DNA of 64,000 nucleotides from UBA5336 sp039815055 (lineage in GTDB: Bacteria; Pseudomonadota; Alphaproteobacteria; Caulobacterales; Hyphomonadaceae): NCBI GenBank assembly GCA_039815055.1, contig JBCCAA010000006.1:1-64000 (forward strand), in the 5' to 3' direction. Positions 49,948 through 59,137 of the stretch are shown one piece after another. The notes beneath the pieces were generated by a model. It made no database searches, was not told where the DNA came from, and saw nothing but the letters and a program-made list of their open reading frames with translations. The position numbers were made by a program, and so were the translations under genes. The stretch's first letter is position 1. Every line of letters starts with the position of its first letter.

Positions 49948-51948
49948 TCACGAAAATTCGATCATGATCTCATCAGCCGCCACGCTGTCACCAGCGCCAA
50001 CACTCACTGATTTCACCGTGCCATTTGCCTCGGCACGGATGATGTTTTGCATCTTCATAGCCTCGACCACACAAACTGCCTGGCCCTCTTCGACGGCTTC
50101 GCCCTTGGCCACATCCACGCTGACAACAAGGCCAGGCATCGGCGACACAATCAGTTTCGACATGTCCGGCTTTTCTTTTTCCGGCAAACGCTCATGGAAC
50201 TCAGCCAGCTTCGGCGTGCAGACCAACGCCGTAGCTCTGACCCCGCGATGGCGAAGCTCAAACCCCTCTGTGCGATCCGCAAATTTCACGGCGAATGGCT
50301 CACCATCCAGCACACCCTCAACAAGGTGCGAGCCCGGCACCCAGTCTGAAACCAGGGCGTGCGGTTTGCTGCCATTGATCGTGATGTGCGCCTCGCGCCC
50401 GTCGATCTCTAGGGTGACAGGATAGTACGCCTTGCCCAGAATGACGACCCAATCGGTGCGCGGCGCGGGCGGCGGCGCCAGGCGTCCCGAGATATTCGCA
50501 GCGCGGTTAGCGCGCACGCCATGGATGAACGCGGCGGTCGTGGTCAGCAAGACTTGCTGGTGCTCGGTTGGCTGCGTGCCCTGGAATCCGTCGGGGAACT
50601 CATCCTTGATGTAGGCCGTGGTGATGTTGCCCGACCTGAAGCGCGCTTCGTCCATCACCGCAGCGCAAAACGGGATATTGTCCCGAATGCCTTCGATGTG
50701 GAACCGGTCGAGAGCGGCGGCGTGTGTATCCAGCGCCGCATTGCGGTTTTTGCCATGGGTCACCAGTTTGGCGATCATGGGATCGTAAAACATCGAGATT
50801 TCGTCGCCCTCGCGCACACCGGAATCGACACGCACGGTGCCCTCGCCAAGCGGGCCCTCCGGCGACGGATGAAACCGTTTTAGCCGGCCAATTGAAGGAA
50901 GGAAGTTGCGATAGGGGTCTTCGGCATAAACCCGGCTTTCAATCGCCCAGCCCTTTATTTTCAGGTCTTTCTGCTTGATCGACAGCTTTTCACCAAAGGC
51001 GGAGCGCAGCATTTGCTCGACCAGGTCCACGCCTGTGATCATTTCCGTGACCGGGTGTTCCACCTGGAGGCGGGTGTTCATTTCCAGGAAGTAAAAGCTC
51101 TTGTCGACGCCCGATGCCACGAACTCAACGGTGCCGGCACTGTCATAATCCACTGCCTGTGCCAGAGCGACGGCCTGTTCCCCCATGGATTTGCGGGTGG
51201 CGGCATCAAGCAGTGGCGACGGCGCTTCTTCGAGCACCTTCTGATTGCGACGCTGAATTGAGCATTCGCGCTCAAACAGGTGGACGACATTGCCATACTT
51301 GTCGCCCATGATCTGGATTTCAATATGGCGCGGGTTTAGAATGAACTTCTCAATAAAGATGCGGTCATCGCCAAAAGCGTTCTGAGCCTCCGCTTTTACG
51401 GCGGGATAGCCCTCTTCCACTTCCTGGTCGGAATGCGCGATCCGAATGCCCTTGCCGCCGCCACCAGCCGAAGCCTTGATCATCACGGGGTAGCCAATCT
51501 CACGCGAGATTTTCACCGCTTCCTCGGTATCTTCGATCAGGCCCATATGTCCGGGCACGGTGCTGACTCCGGCGTCCGCGGCGAGCTTTTTCGAGCTGAT
51601 CTTATCGCCCATTGCCTCAATCGCGTAGGGATTGGGACCGATGAAGGCGATCTTCTCTTTTTCCAATCGGCGGGCAAACTCCGGGTTCTCGGAGAGGAAA
51701 CCAAACCCGGGATGGATGGCTTCGGCGCCGGTCTGGCGCACCGCATCAATGATCTTGTCCATCACCAGATAACTTTCAGACGCCGGCGACGGGCCGATAT
51801 GTACCGCCTCATCGGCCATCTCGACCGCCATTGATCCAGCATCCGCATCCGAAAAGACCACCACAGTTTTCACGCCAAGCCGACGGCACGTCTTGATGAC
51901 ACGCACGGCGATCTCACCGCGATTGGCGATCAGAATTTTTTCGAACAT
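49948..51948 (-). CDS. pccA: Biotin-dependent acyl-CoA carboxylase alpha subunit (propionyl-CoA type)
   Basis: The biotin carboxylase/carrier subunit, 666 aa. It has the BC N-terminal FEKILIANRGEIAVRVI, ATP-grasp (KASAGGGGKGIRI), the family-typical RHIEIQIMGDKYGNVVHLFERECSIQRRNQKVLEEAPSP, and a C-terminal biotin domain with EAMKMQNII. The arrangement matches PccA (propionyl-CoA) more than methylcrotonyl-CoA MccA, though the substrate is set by the beta subunit, which is not in the window. GGGG lies 8 bases before the ATG. Confidence 0.9.
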   Translation of the reverse strand: MFEKILIANRGEIAVRVIKTCRRLGVKTVVVFSDADAGSMAVEMADEAVHIGPSPASESYLVMDKIIDAVRQTGAEAIHPGFGFLSENPEFARRLEKEKIAFIGPNPYAIEAMGDKISSKKLAADAGVSTVPGHMGLIEDTEEAVKISREIGYPVMIKASAGGGGKGIRIAHSDQEVEEGYPAVKAEAQNAFGDDRIFIEKFILNPRHIEIQIMGDKYGNVVHLFERECSIQRRNQKVLEEAPSPLLDAATRKSMGEQAVALAQAVDYDSAGTVEFVASGVDKSFYFLEMNTRLQVEHPVTEMITGVDLVEQMLRSAFGEKLSIKQKDLKIKGWAIESRVYAEDPYRNFLPSIGRLKRFHPSPEGPLGEGTVRVDSGVREGDEISMFYDPMIAKLVTHGKNRNAALDTHAAALDRFHIEGIRDNIPFCAAVMDEARFRSGNITTAYIKDEFPDGFQGTQPTEHQQVLLTTTAAFIHGVRANRAANISGRLAPPPAPRTDWVVILGKAYYPVTLEIDGREAHITINGSKPHALVSDWVPGSHLVEGVLDGEPFAVKFADRTEGFELRHRGVRATALVCTPKLAEFHERLPEKEKPDMSKLIVSPMPGLVVSVDVAKGEAVEEGQAVCVVEAMKMQNIIRAEANGTVKSVSVGAGDSVAADEIMIEFS

Positions 51949-51991
51949 TCGGTTTGCCCCAGCGATCAAAATTCTTAGCTGGATTAAGGGA

Positions 51992-52978
51992 TTAAATGGC
52001 GGGTTCGGCCTTGTCCATCGGTTCGCCTTCGTTACGCAGGGCCAGAGCGCCTAATCCAACCGAAAAACCCGGCGCTTCTTTGGACAGAAACGCGATGAGC
52101 GATTCTTCGGCGCGGCTGATCTGATTGTCCCAGCCCAGGCGTTTCAGAAACCAACCTTGTTCTTCGGCGTTGACGCCAGCTGCAGCACGGTCTGCGGCCT
52201 CACGGGCCAGGTGGCGCGCGTCTGCCGCCAGTTTGGGCGACGACGTCACGCGAGAGAACCAGTCACCGACGCGGAAAACATCTGCAAAAGCCTCAAAAAC
52301 GCCGCCACTCGACGATTTCAGCCAGATTTCACGGCGTAAGGCCTCGCCAATCGTGTCGGGGTCTGGATGGGCGGCGGCCAAAAGGTGATTGCCAATGGCG
52401 CGCGCGAACAGATCGTTCCAGGCCACATCATTGCGCGCCTGCGCAATGGCATCATTGGTTTCGAACAAGAGACGGGCTTCGTCCCGCGTAACCCAAAGTC
52501 CACCCGCTCCGCCCGGAGCATAAAGGGCACCACGCACACGCTCGGTCTCGGCCTCATCGGCCAAACCAGCGTTCTGGATGCGTTGACAGGCCAAGGTGAG
52601 CGCAAACACGCCCAAACGGGGCGGTGCCCCTTCGGCTTTGCGCAACAGGCTGACAAGCAGATCAATATCGACCGCCCGTGGTGCGTTCTGAGTGCCCCCC
52701 AGGCGCTCCAACAGCCAGTCGGCCTCCTCATCGCTGACCCATCCGGCGGGCGCCTCGGTTTCCAGCAAGAAGTCACAGATCGCCAGGATGAAGCGTTTAT
52801 CCCACTGCTCCGACCGGCGTTTAAGTCTGTCATTCAGCGAGAACAGCGTTTCAGCTTCAGAGCGCGACACGACGCCATCGCGAAACACGCGGCTGACCAA
52901 ATCGCCCGCAGAGACCGCGCTGGATTTGCGCAAATCATCCATCTTGTTCAGCAGCGCTGCTTCGCGTTCAGCCGACAT
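51992..52978 (-). CDS. Helical cytoplasmic protein of unknown function
   Basis: A 328-aa protein with no signal peptide or membrane helix, and no family I can name. It is Ala/Glu/Leu-rich and predicted helical. Two similar segments occur, DEEADWLLERLGGTQNAPRAV near residue 85 and AEEQGWFLKRLGWDNQISRAE near residue 285, which suggests an internal repeat. Each consists of a W-x-L-x-R-L helix. It follows the HNH gene on the same strand and precedes pccA by 43 bases. No catalytic residue set is apparent. Confidence 0.65.
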   Translation of the reverse strand: MSAEREAALLNKMDDLRKSSAVSAGDLVSRVFRDGVVSRSEAETLFSLNDRLKRRSEQWDKRFILAICDFLLETEAPAGWVSDEEADWLLERLGGTQNAPRAVDIDLLVSLLRKAEGAPPRLGVFALTLACQRIQNAGLADEAETERVRGALYAPGGAGGLWVTRDEARLLFETNDAIAQARNDVAWNDLFARAIGNHLLAAAHPDPDTIGEALRREIWLKSSSGGVFEAFADVFRVGDWFSRVTSSPKLAADARHLAREAADRAAAGVNAEEQGWFLKRLGWDNQISRAEESLIAFLSKEAPGFSVGLGALALRNEGEPMDKAEPAI

Positions 52979-53035
52979 GGCACTGTGCTCCGTAATTTAC
53001 AAAGCGCAGTTTCGGCGGGTTTTCTTTAAAACCGC

Positions 53036-53620
53036 TTAAACGTTGTCATCAAACGCGCCGGTATCCAGCTCCACATCCCAATAGAGATAATCCATCCAGG
53101 TCTCGTGGAGGTGGTTTGGCGGGAACCGTCGGCCGATGTCCTGCAGCTGGTAATTGGTTGGCCGTACCGGTGTTCGCCCCGGATACATTCCGGCATCTTT
53201 CGGCATCTTGCCGCCCTTTCGCAGATTACAGGGCGAGCAAGCGGTCACGATATTGGTCCAGCTTGTACGCCCGCCGCGAGAGCGTGGCACCACATGGTCG
53301 AACGTCAGATCCTGCTCTGAGCCGCAATATACACAGGCAAATCCATCGCGCAGGAACAAATTGAAGCGGGTAAATGCTGGCGGGCGATCCTGGCGAACGA
53401 ACTCGCGCAGGGCAATCACCGATGGCAAACGCATTTCAAAGCTGGGGCTGCGGATCACCTGATCATATTCCGCAATCACTTCAACGCGATTCAGGAACAC
53501 AGCTTTCACGACGTCCTGCCACGGCCAAAGTGACAATGGATAATAGCTCAGAGGCCGGAAATCAGCGTTCAAAACGAGCGCTGGGCGCCCATTTGGTGGA
53601 AATGGTACAACTTCAGCCAT
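53036..53620 (-). CDS. HNH endonuclease
   Basis: A 194-aa HNH-family nuclease. Four Cys in CVYCGSE and CSPCNLRKG bind a structural zinc. The catalytic DHVVPRSRGGRTSWTNIV (His-Asn) lies between them. This type is common beside housekeeping genes in alphaproteobacteria and is not obviously part of a restriction system or phage. GGAGGGG lies 5 bases before the ATG, and a perfect palindrome is at 53638-53649. Confidence 0.88.
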   Translation of the reverse strand: MAEVVPFPPNGRPALVLNADFRPLSYYPLSLWPWQDVVKAVFLNRVEVIAEYDQVIRSPSFEMRLPSVIALREFVRQDRPPAFTRFNLFLRDGFACVYCGSEQDLTFDHVVPRSRGGRTSWTNIVTACSPCNLRKGGKMPKDAGMYPGRTPVRPTNYQLQDIGRRFPPNHLHETWMDYLYWDVELDTGAFDDNV

Positions 53621-53637
53621 GCCGTCCCCTCCGGCCC

Positions 53638-53649
53638 GTTGACGTCAAC
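53638..53649. promoter_or_regulatory. Perfect palindrome GTTGACGTCAAC upstream of the HNH gene
   Basis: A 12-base perfect palindrome, 18 to 29 bases in front of the HNH start codon and just upstream of its SD. It could be an operator in the leader. No matching regulator is known to me here. Confidence 0.35.
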
Positions 53650-53752
53650 CGCGCGTATGAATGACAGTGAGTGGCGACCGCCTCCCTGATAATGTGAGCG
53701 TTGTACATGATTCTCCGCGACAAGATTATGACAGGTCAAGCCCTGAGCCGCA

Positions 53753-54394
53753 CTATTCGCGTGGAGCCGACTCCTTGCCGCGGTGATCATTTATCCATGC
53801 CCAGAGTAGGTGCGCCGCCACGCCGCGATAGGGGCGCCACACTTCAGCAGCATCAGTAAACTCAGCGCCAGTCATCCGGGTTCCAGCGCCTGACAGCAAT
53901 TTGTGGCTTTCCATCAGCCCCACATCGGCGGTCGGAATCGCGTCCAGATCGCCGCCCGCATAAAGCAGAAACAGGTTCGCCGTCCACGGGCCGATGCCTT
54001 TCACGGTGGTCAACTGCGCGCGCGCAGTTTCAGGGGTCAGTGTAGTGACCGTTTGCAGACAAATGGCTTTACTCGCCACCGCTTCGGCGATCGTCTTCAG
54101 GCTTCGAACCTTAGGCCGCGACAGACCCACGGCCTGCAAATCTTCTGGTTCAGCGGCCAGCACGCAGTGCTCTGTCATTTTAGGGAGCAATGCGCTGAAC
54201 CGACCCCATATCGCGGCGCCCGCAGTGGTCGAAATTTGCTGGAAACAGACCAACCGCGCCAGTGTCTCATAGATCGGATCGGCCGCGCGCCAGGCCGGTG
54301 TGCCCGTTTCCGCATGGGCGCGGGCAAGCACGGGGTCCTTGCGGGTAAGCGCCAGGCACGCGCCTTCGATGACCGCCGCGTCGGGAGCGCTCAC
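53753..54394 (-). CDS. DNA-3-methyladenine glycosylase II (AlkA-like)
   Basis: A 213-aa HhH-GPD glycosylase that removes alkylated bases. The hairpin LTTVKGIGPWTANLFLLY and the catalytic Asp in PTADVGLM are present. The N-terminal AlkA-specific domain is absent, so it is the short type. The start is GTG (54392-54394), overlapping the stop of DUF2125 as GTGA. It is the last gene in the ftsE-ftsX-ydcF-plsC-DUF2125 series. Confidence 0.9.
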   Translation of the reverse strand: MSAPDAAVIEGACLALTRKDPVLARAHAETGTPAWRAADPIYETLARLVCFQQISTTAGAAIWGRFSALLPKMTEHCVLAAEPEDLQAVGLSRPKVRSLKTIAEAVASKAICLQTVTTLTPETARAQLTTVKGIGPWTANLFLLYAGGDLDAIPTADVGLMESHKLLSGAGTRMTGAEFTDAAEVWRPYRGVAAHLLWAWINDHRGKESAPRE

Positions 54395-55422
54395 AAAGCG
54401 CCTTCAATATCGGCCGGCACGATGCGGTTTCCCAGAAAGTAAAGCCCGTCTCCGCGAATCGTCATGGTGAGGAACCCGCCATTTGCCGAGGCAGCCTCAA
54501 GCGCGTTGATGGCCTGCACCGCATCTGGGTTGCTTGCAGATCCGTCTGGGTTTTGAAACGCCGCACGCACGGCATCTGCACCATCGATTCGAACGCCCAC
54601 ATTGCCGCCAATCTCACCGCTCGCCGCGTTCAGCTCCGCTTTCGCGCCCAGTTCCGATCCGCCCCAGTTCAATACCAGTTGGGGCACACGCACCGCGCCG
54701 CCCCGCGCCAATATCTCACCAACCAGTTCAGAGGCATCATAACCCGCCGTCAACAGCGCAAACGCCTGATCTGCTTCCAGGCGAAGGATGGACGGGCCGA
54801 AATCCGGACCCAGATCGGCCACTTCAGGCGGCAGGGGTTGCTTTACACCGAGAGATTGCCAACGGGTCTCCAGCATCAGCATGGCCGGATCGTCGGGAGC
54901 CGGCTTTATGTGAAACTGGAAATCATCCAGATCGGCCACAGGCTCGCCATTGGCAGAGGCGGCCACCTCATCAAACGCCAACGAGAACCGGCGCACACTC
55001 TCGCCGGACCATGACAGGCTGGCGGCCGATTTGGGTCCAAACAGTAGCGAGATATCTTCCCCACCCGTGCGGATGCGGTTCATGCCCGGACTGCGCGCAA
55101 TGACATGCTGCCAGTTCCAGGGCTGCATCACCAGCTGCAGTTGCTGGCCTTCCCAACGCGTGGAAATGATCTCGTCGTCTTCATAGACCGGATCATCCAG
55201 GGTGAGTTCAAACCGGAAGGGATAGCCGCCCAGGCTCTTATTGGAGTATTCGACCGTATGCCCGGCCGCGCGCTCGACCTCGATCCACCCTTCAATGCCC
55301 TGGTCCAGCAGATTTTTGGCGTAGGCCCAGTAGGCTGAGTAAAGGCCAATCAGCAGCAAAAACAGGAAGAATGGAAAGAACAGCCAGAAGCCGCCGCGTT
55401 TTTTCGGTTGGGTGGCAGTCAT
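54391..55422 (-). CDS. DUF2125 protein
   Basis: A 343-aa protein with an N-terminal membrane anchor (FFPFFLFLLLIGLYSAYWAYA) and a large beta-rich periplasmic domain. The family's opening (EGWIEVERAAGHTVEYSNKSLGGYPFRFELTLDDP) is seen at residues 40-75. Function is unknown. It follows plsC by 3 bases and overlaps the glycosylase gene by 4. Confidence 0.82.
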   Translation of the reverse strand: MTATQPKKRGGFWLFFPFFLFLLLIGLYSAYWAYAKNLLDQGIEGWIEVERAAGHTVEYSNKSLGGYPFRFELTLDDPVYEDDEIISTRWEGQQLQLVMQPWNWQHVIARSPGMNRIRTGGEDISLLFGPKSAASLSWSGESVRRFSLAFDEVAASANGEPVADLDDFQFHIKPAPDDPAMLMLETRWQSLGVKQPLPPEVADLGPDFGPSILRLEADQAFALLTAGYDASELVGEILARGGAVRVPQLVLNWGGSELGAKAELNAASGEIGGNVGVRIDGADAVRAAFQNPDGSASNPDAVQAINALEAASANGGFLTMTIRGDGLYFLGNRIVPADIEGAL

Positions 55423-55425
55423 GGG

Positions 55426-56181
55426 TCAGGCAAGCTCCAGATCAGCGCGGACGCGCCCTTGTTCCTCAAGCCCTTCCTCTAGCAGGCGATCGGATGCGGG
55501 CTCAATCGCGCCTTCCAGTTGAGACATCAGAGCCTTACGGTCCAACCCTGGTTCGATGGGCGGGAGAATCTCATACACGATCAGGCCAGGACGGCGCCAA
55601 ATTCCATGGGCCGGCCAGCACAAGCCGGAATTCGTGGCAACCGGGACGCATGGTACGCCGAGCCGTTTGTAAAACGCGCTGGTGCCGGCTGAGAAGTATC
55701 CGGTTGTTCGGCCCGGTGGATGGCGCGTGCCTTCCGGAAAGATCACAAACTGGCGCTGATCTTTCACCCGGCCTGCTGCGGCTTGCAGCATTTTCTTGAT
55801 CGTTTTCGCCGCCCCGCCCCGGTCAATCGGGATCATATTCGTTTTCAGGGCGTACCAGCCGAAAAACGGGTACCAAAGCAGCTCGCGCTTCATTGTAATG
55901 ACAGGATCAGGCAGGATGAGAAACGGCATGAAGACGTCCCACATGCACTGGTGTTTCGCTGCGTAGATGTAGGCGCCAGCCGGCAAATACTCTGTGCCGC
56001 GTACTTCCGTGCGAACCCCGCAAATGACCCGTAACCCCCAGCGCACAAGGCCGGCATACCAATGGATCCCGGTCATCAAGACAACGCGCGGCAGCAGAAG
56101 ACTGGGCAACCAGATGAGGCCCATCACAATCAACAGGCCATACATCCAGACAAAGAAAACAAGGGATCGGACCGCGTTCAT
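55426..56181 (-). CDS. plsC: 1-acyl-sn-glycerol-3-phosphate acyltransferase
   Basis: PlsC acylates lysophosphatidate to phosphatidate at the inner membrane. The 251-aa protein has a hydrophobic N-terminus, the H-x4-D motif (KHQCMWDVFM) and the FPEGTR glycerol-phosphate motif. The start at 56179-56181 matches homologs. An in-frame ATG at 56221-56223 has a better SD (GGAG, 8 bases) inside ydcF, so a longer N-terminus cannot be excluded. Confidence 0.93.
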   Translation of the reverse strand: MNAVRSLVFFVWMYGLLIVMGLIWLPSLLLPRVVLMTGIHWYAGLVRWGLRVICGVRTEVRGTEYLPAGAYIYAAKHQCMWDVFMPFLILPDPVITMKRELLWYPFFGWYALKTNMIPIDRGGAAKTIKKMLQAAAGRVKDQRQFVIFPEGTRHPPGRTTGYFSAGTSAFYKRLGVPCVPVATNSGLCWPAHGIWRRPGLIVYEILPPIEPGLDRKALMSQLEGAIEPASDRLLEEGLEEQGRVRADLELA

Positions 56182-56186
56182 GGGAC

Positions 56187-56777
56187 TTATGTAGTCAACA
56201 GCACCAATTGGGTCACGCGCCATTTCGCCCACTCCGTCACCATGCCGCGGAAAGACCGCCAATCGGTGAAAGTCTTGTCAGGGTCGATTCGCGTGCGAAC
56301 CGGCGCCGGAAGGAAGGCGATGTCGGGCGCCGCGTCGGAGAGCAGTAATCGAGCACGTGGCAGGTGATAGTCTGAGGTGACCAGCGTCAGAACTTCATAG
56401 TCATTCACACCGGCCCATTTGGCCACTTCACTGGCATTGCCGCGCGTCGTCGTCGCCTCATAGCCAAAATCAATGCAACAATCAAAGGTCTCCGCGCTGC
56501 CGCCCGCCGTTGCAGCAACATCTTCGCGGGAGGTTGACCGGTTCACCCCAGATACAAGCAACCTGGCGCCTTCACCCGCCTCAAGCCGCCGAATGCCCTC
56601 CGCGATGCGCAGGCCTGATCCGCCCGTCAAAGCCACGATAGCGTCCGCGCTGCTGGTATCGGCGGGCTCCAGGCTGGCGATCTGGGATCGGAAAATGGTG
56701 AAATCGATCACCGCCGCAAGCAGCAAAAGAGCAATCACCCACCGCTTTTTGATCCATCTGCGTCGCCGCGTTACCAT
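56187..56777 (-). CDS. YdcF-like protein (DUF218)
   Basis: A 196-aa protein with one N-terminal membrane helix and the DUF218 fold: ADAIVALTGGSGLRIAEGIRRLEAGEGARLLVSGV, VTSDYHLPRARLLL, and the tail with MVTEWAKW. The family includes ElyC and SanA, linked to envelope integrity. It lies between ftsX and plsC in the fts cluster. Its start is 4 bases downstream of the ftsX stop. Confidence 0.88.
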   Translation of the reverse strand: MVTRRRRWIKKRWVIALLLLAAVIDFTIFRSQIASLEPADTSSADAIVALTGGSGLRIAEGIRRLEAGEGARLLVSGVNRSTSREDVAATAGGSAETFDCCIDFGYEATTTRGNASEVAKWAGVNDYEVLTLVTSDYHLPRARLLLSDAAPDIAFLPAPVRTRIDPDKTFTDWRSFRGMVTEWAKWRVTQLVLLTT

Positions 56778-56781
56778 TGTA

Positions 56782-57651
56782 TCAAATCGATTCTTTCAAA
56801 GACCGCATAACGGTCGTGCGGGCGGCTAATCGCGCGGCAATGGCCGCTGCAACGGGCGTTGCGAGCAGAATGAACAGGTCCACAAGATCCAGAGACAGGC
56901 GCGGTAGCAGGCCACCCCGCCCCCCTGGGCCAGAAGCCATCGACATCGCCAATGCAGCGGCTGCCAGAGAAAACAGCGACCCAACAGACCCGGCTTTCAA
57001 CCCCAACAACCAGAACCGGCGCTCGAAAAGCCGAGAGATATAGCGGTCCGTCGCGCCTGAGAGGTGAAGAACGTCCACGATATCACGGCGCGCCAAAAGT
57101 GCGGCATGGGTGGCAAAGGCGATCACAGCCACGGCTGTGGCCACAAGCAACAATACCGTCGAGAGGGCTACCAGACGGACAATGGACAGCGCGCGCTGCA
57201 CATCCCCCGCCCAATCGGCATGGGCTTCTACGATGGAATCGATGCCGGCCTCCGCGAGGCGGCGCTGAAGATCTGGCGCCATATTCGCCTGACTCGCATC
57301 AGCCTCAACAGCCAGGATCAGCGGCAAAGGCAGTCCGGCAGGAAGACCGCCCGCGCCAAAGCTCGGCTCAAGCAGGGTCTCGATCTCGTCATTACCCAGC
57401 ACCCGTGCCGACAGCACGCCCGGCGCTTCGACCAGAATATCGCGCGCTTCATCGGCCGCTCGCCGGTCCGCGCCGCGCAGTCGCACCGTCATTTCGCCCT
57501 CGACCTGCGCCGTCCAGCCACGAGCCGCGTCATAGCTAGACCGCGCGGTAACCGCCGCAAGCGCGGCGAGGAAGCATAGCGCGCAAACCACAAAGAACAG
57601 GGCCGCCTCGCGCGCGTCGCCCTGGGGCAGAAGAGGCGTCGGCGTGCTCAT
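56782..57651 (-). CDS. ftsX: Cell division protein FtsX
   Basis: FtsX is the membrane partner of FtsE and activates peptidoglycan hydrolases at the division site. The 289-aa protein has an N-terminal helix (about 17-38), a periplasmic loop of about 130 residues, and three further helices in the C-terminal half, as expected. The start overlaps the ftsE stop (ATGA), so the two are co-translated. Confidence 0.93.
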   Translation of the reverse strand: MSTPTPLLPQGDAREAALFFVVCALCFLAALAAVTARSSYDAARGWTAQVEGEMTVRLRGADRRAADEARDILVEAPGVLSARVLGNDEIETLLEPSFGAGGLPAGLPLPLILAVEADASQANMAPDLQRRLAEAGIDSIVEAHADWAGDVQRALSIVRLVALSTVLLLVATAVAVIAFATHAALLARRDIVDVLHLSGATDRYISRLFERRFWLLGLKAGSVGSLFSLAAAALAMSMASGPGGRGGLLPRLSLDLVDLFILLATPVAAAIAARLAARTTVMRSLKESI

Positions 57652-58391
57652 GCCACTACGCCTTCCGGGCCAAACTCGACATCACGGACAATCAGCCCGT
57701 GCTGAAGCCGCAGCACGGGTGCGGACACTTTACGGATCAGTGTCAGATCGTGGGTTGCGATCAACACGGTTGTATCCAGCCGGCGGTTAAGCTCGACGAA
57801 CAAGCGAAGCAATCGCTCCCCCATCTCGGGGTCCACATTCCCTGTCGGCTCATCGGCAATCAAAAAGCTCGGCTTGTTGACCAATGCCCTGGCAATCGCG
57901 ACGCGTTGTTGTTCGCCGCCGGACAATTGTTCTGGTCTGGCATCCATGCGCGGGCCTAGCCCGACCCAGCGCAGCAATTCTTCGACATCGGGACGATATT
58001 CGCTCTCCAGCCGCCCGGACACGCGCAGCGGCAAGGCCGCATTTTCATAGGCAGTCAAATGCTCTAAAAGCCGGAACTCTTGGAACACCACACCAATGCG
58101 CCGACGCATCGCCGACAGTTCTTTCCGGCTGAGCGCCGACGTGCGGCGCCCAAACAAAGACACTTCTCCGCGCGTTGGGGGCAACGCTAGGTACAGCAAT
58201 TTCAACAGGCTGGTTTTGCCTGCACCCGATGGACCGGTCAAAAAAGTAAACGATCCTGGCGCCAGTGTCAGATCAACACCACTGAGCACTTCTTCAGTAG
58301 ATTCATAGCGCAAGCCGACCCCGTCGAGCCTGACAGCACTATCTTCAAACAAATCCGGCTTGCTTTGGATCATGGAAGGCCTGATATCCAC
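57648..58391 (-). CDS. ftsE: Cell division ATP-binding protein FtsE
   Basis: FtsE is the ABC ATPase of the FtsEX complex. The 247-aa protein has Walker A GPSGAGKTSLLKL, the signature LSGGEQQR and Walker B FLIADEPT with the D-loop GNVDPEMG. The start is GTG (58391); the ATG at 58371-58373 (MIQSK) is also possible, and neither has a strong SD. It is divergent from the zinc-ribbon gene. Confidence 0.94.
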   Translation of the reverse strand: MDIRPSMIQSKPDLFEDSAVRLDGVGLRYESTEEVLSGVDLTLAPGSFTFLTGPSGAGKTSLLKLLYLALPPTRGEVSLFGRRTSALSRKELSAMRRRIGVVFQEFRLLEHLTAYENAALPLRVSGRLESEYRPDVEELLRWVGLGPRMDARPEQLSGGEQQRVAIARALVNKPSFLIADEPTGNVDPEMGERLLRLFVELNRRLDTTVLIATHDLTLIRKVSAPVLRLQHGLIVRDVEFGPEGVVA

Positions 58392-58450
58392 TCGTCGGCT
58401 TTCTTCGACGTTAACAGATCATTGAGTTCGATCATGCAGTTAGCCAAGAC

Positions 58451-59137
58451 ATGATTCTCACCTGCCCTGCCTGCGAATTTTCCTGTTACCTCGACGATTC
58501 TACCATTTCGCCGTCGGGACAGGAAATGACATGTGCCGCCTGTGGCCATAACTGGTTCCACGAAGGCGAAGGCACAGACGTGGGCGAAGAGAAGCTCGCC
58601 CGCGGCGCCCATGAGCGATATCTAGAAGCGGTGCGGCTGAAACGAAAGGCGCGATCGCGCGCCACCGCGCTTGGAATCTGGGCAACCGCACTCACCCTCT
58701 TCGTTGGCGTGATTGTCGGCTCCGTTTTGCTTCGCAATGACATTGTTGATCGCTGGCCTGCCTCCGCCTCGGCTTTTACGGGACTTGGCCTGGAGGTGAA
58801 CCGGTTCGGAGTGGAGTTCGAAAATGTCGAACGCCTCCGTCAGCTTCGTGGCACTGTTCCGGTGCTCACGATCACCGCAGATGTTCGCAACACAACCGAA
58901 AAGCCGCGGCCGGCCCCGAAAGTGCGCGTTGGCCTGATGGATGATTTTGGCCGCGAAATCGCGCATATCTATGCCGACATCGAGGCGCCAATCATTGGCG
59001 CTGGCGACAGCGTGACATTCTCCGCCGTGTTGGAAAATCCTCCCGCCGAATCCTACAGCCTGCGCCTGCGGTTCGTGGATCCTGACGAGATTGAGGGCGC
59101 CCAGCGCGTGGTCTCGTCGCTTACTGACACCGCCTGA
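58451..59137 (+). CDS. Zinc-ribbon membrane protein (MJ0042/DUF3426 type)
   Basis: A 228-aa protein with an N-terminal MJ0042-type zinc ribbon (CPAC, then CAAC), a cytoplasmic linker, one membrane helix (about residues 73-94) and a periplasmic DUF3426 domain (GTVPVLTITADVRNTTEKPRP, YSLRLRFVDPD). It is common beside ftsE in alphaproteobacteria. The stop overlaps the next start (TGATG). Confidence 0.87.
   Translation: MILTCPACEFSCYLDDSTISPSGQEMTCAACGHNWFHEGEGTDVGEEKLARGAHERYLEAVRLKRKARSRATALGIWATALTLFVGVIVGSVLLRNDIVDRWPASASAFTGLGLEVNRFGVEFENVERLRQLRGTVPVLTITADVRNTTEKPRPAPKVRVGLMDDFGREIAHIYADIEAPIIGAGDSVTFSAVLENPPAESYSLRLRFVDPDEIEGAQRVVSSLTDTA

Noticed and set aside
53036..53620. HNH nuclease as part of a phage or restriction system
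   Set aside because: No methylase, specificity subunit or phage gene is nearby; the neighbours are housekeeping genes.
58405..58425. TTAACAGATCATTGA between ftsE and the zinc-ribbon gene as a CtrA site
   Set aside because: One mismatch in the second half; left out because three perfect sites set the standard here.
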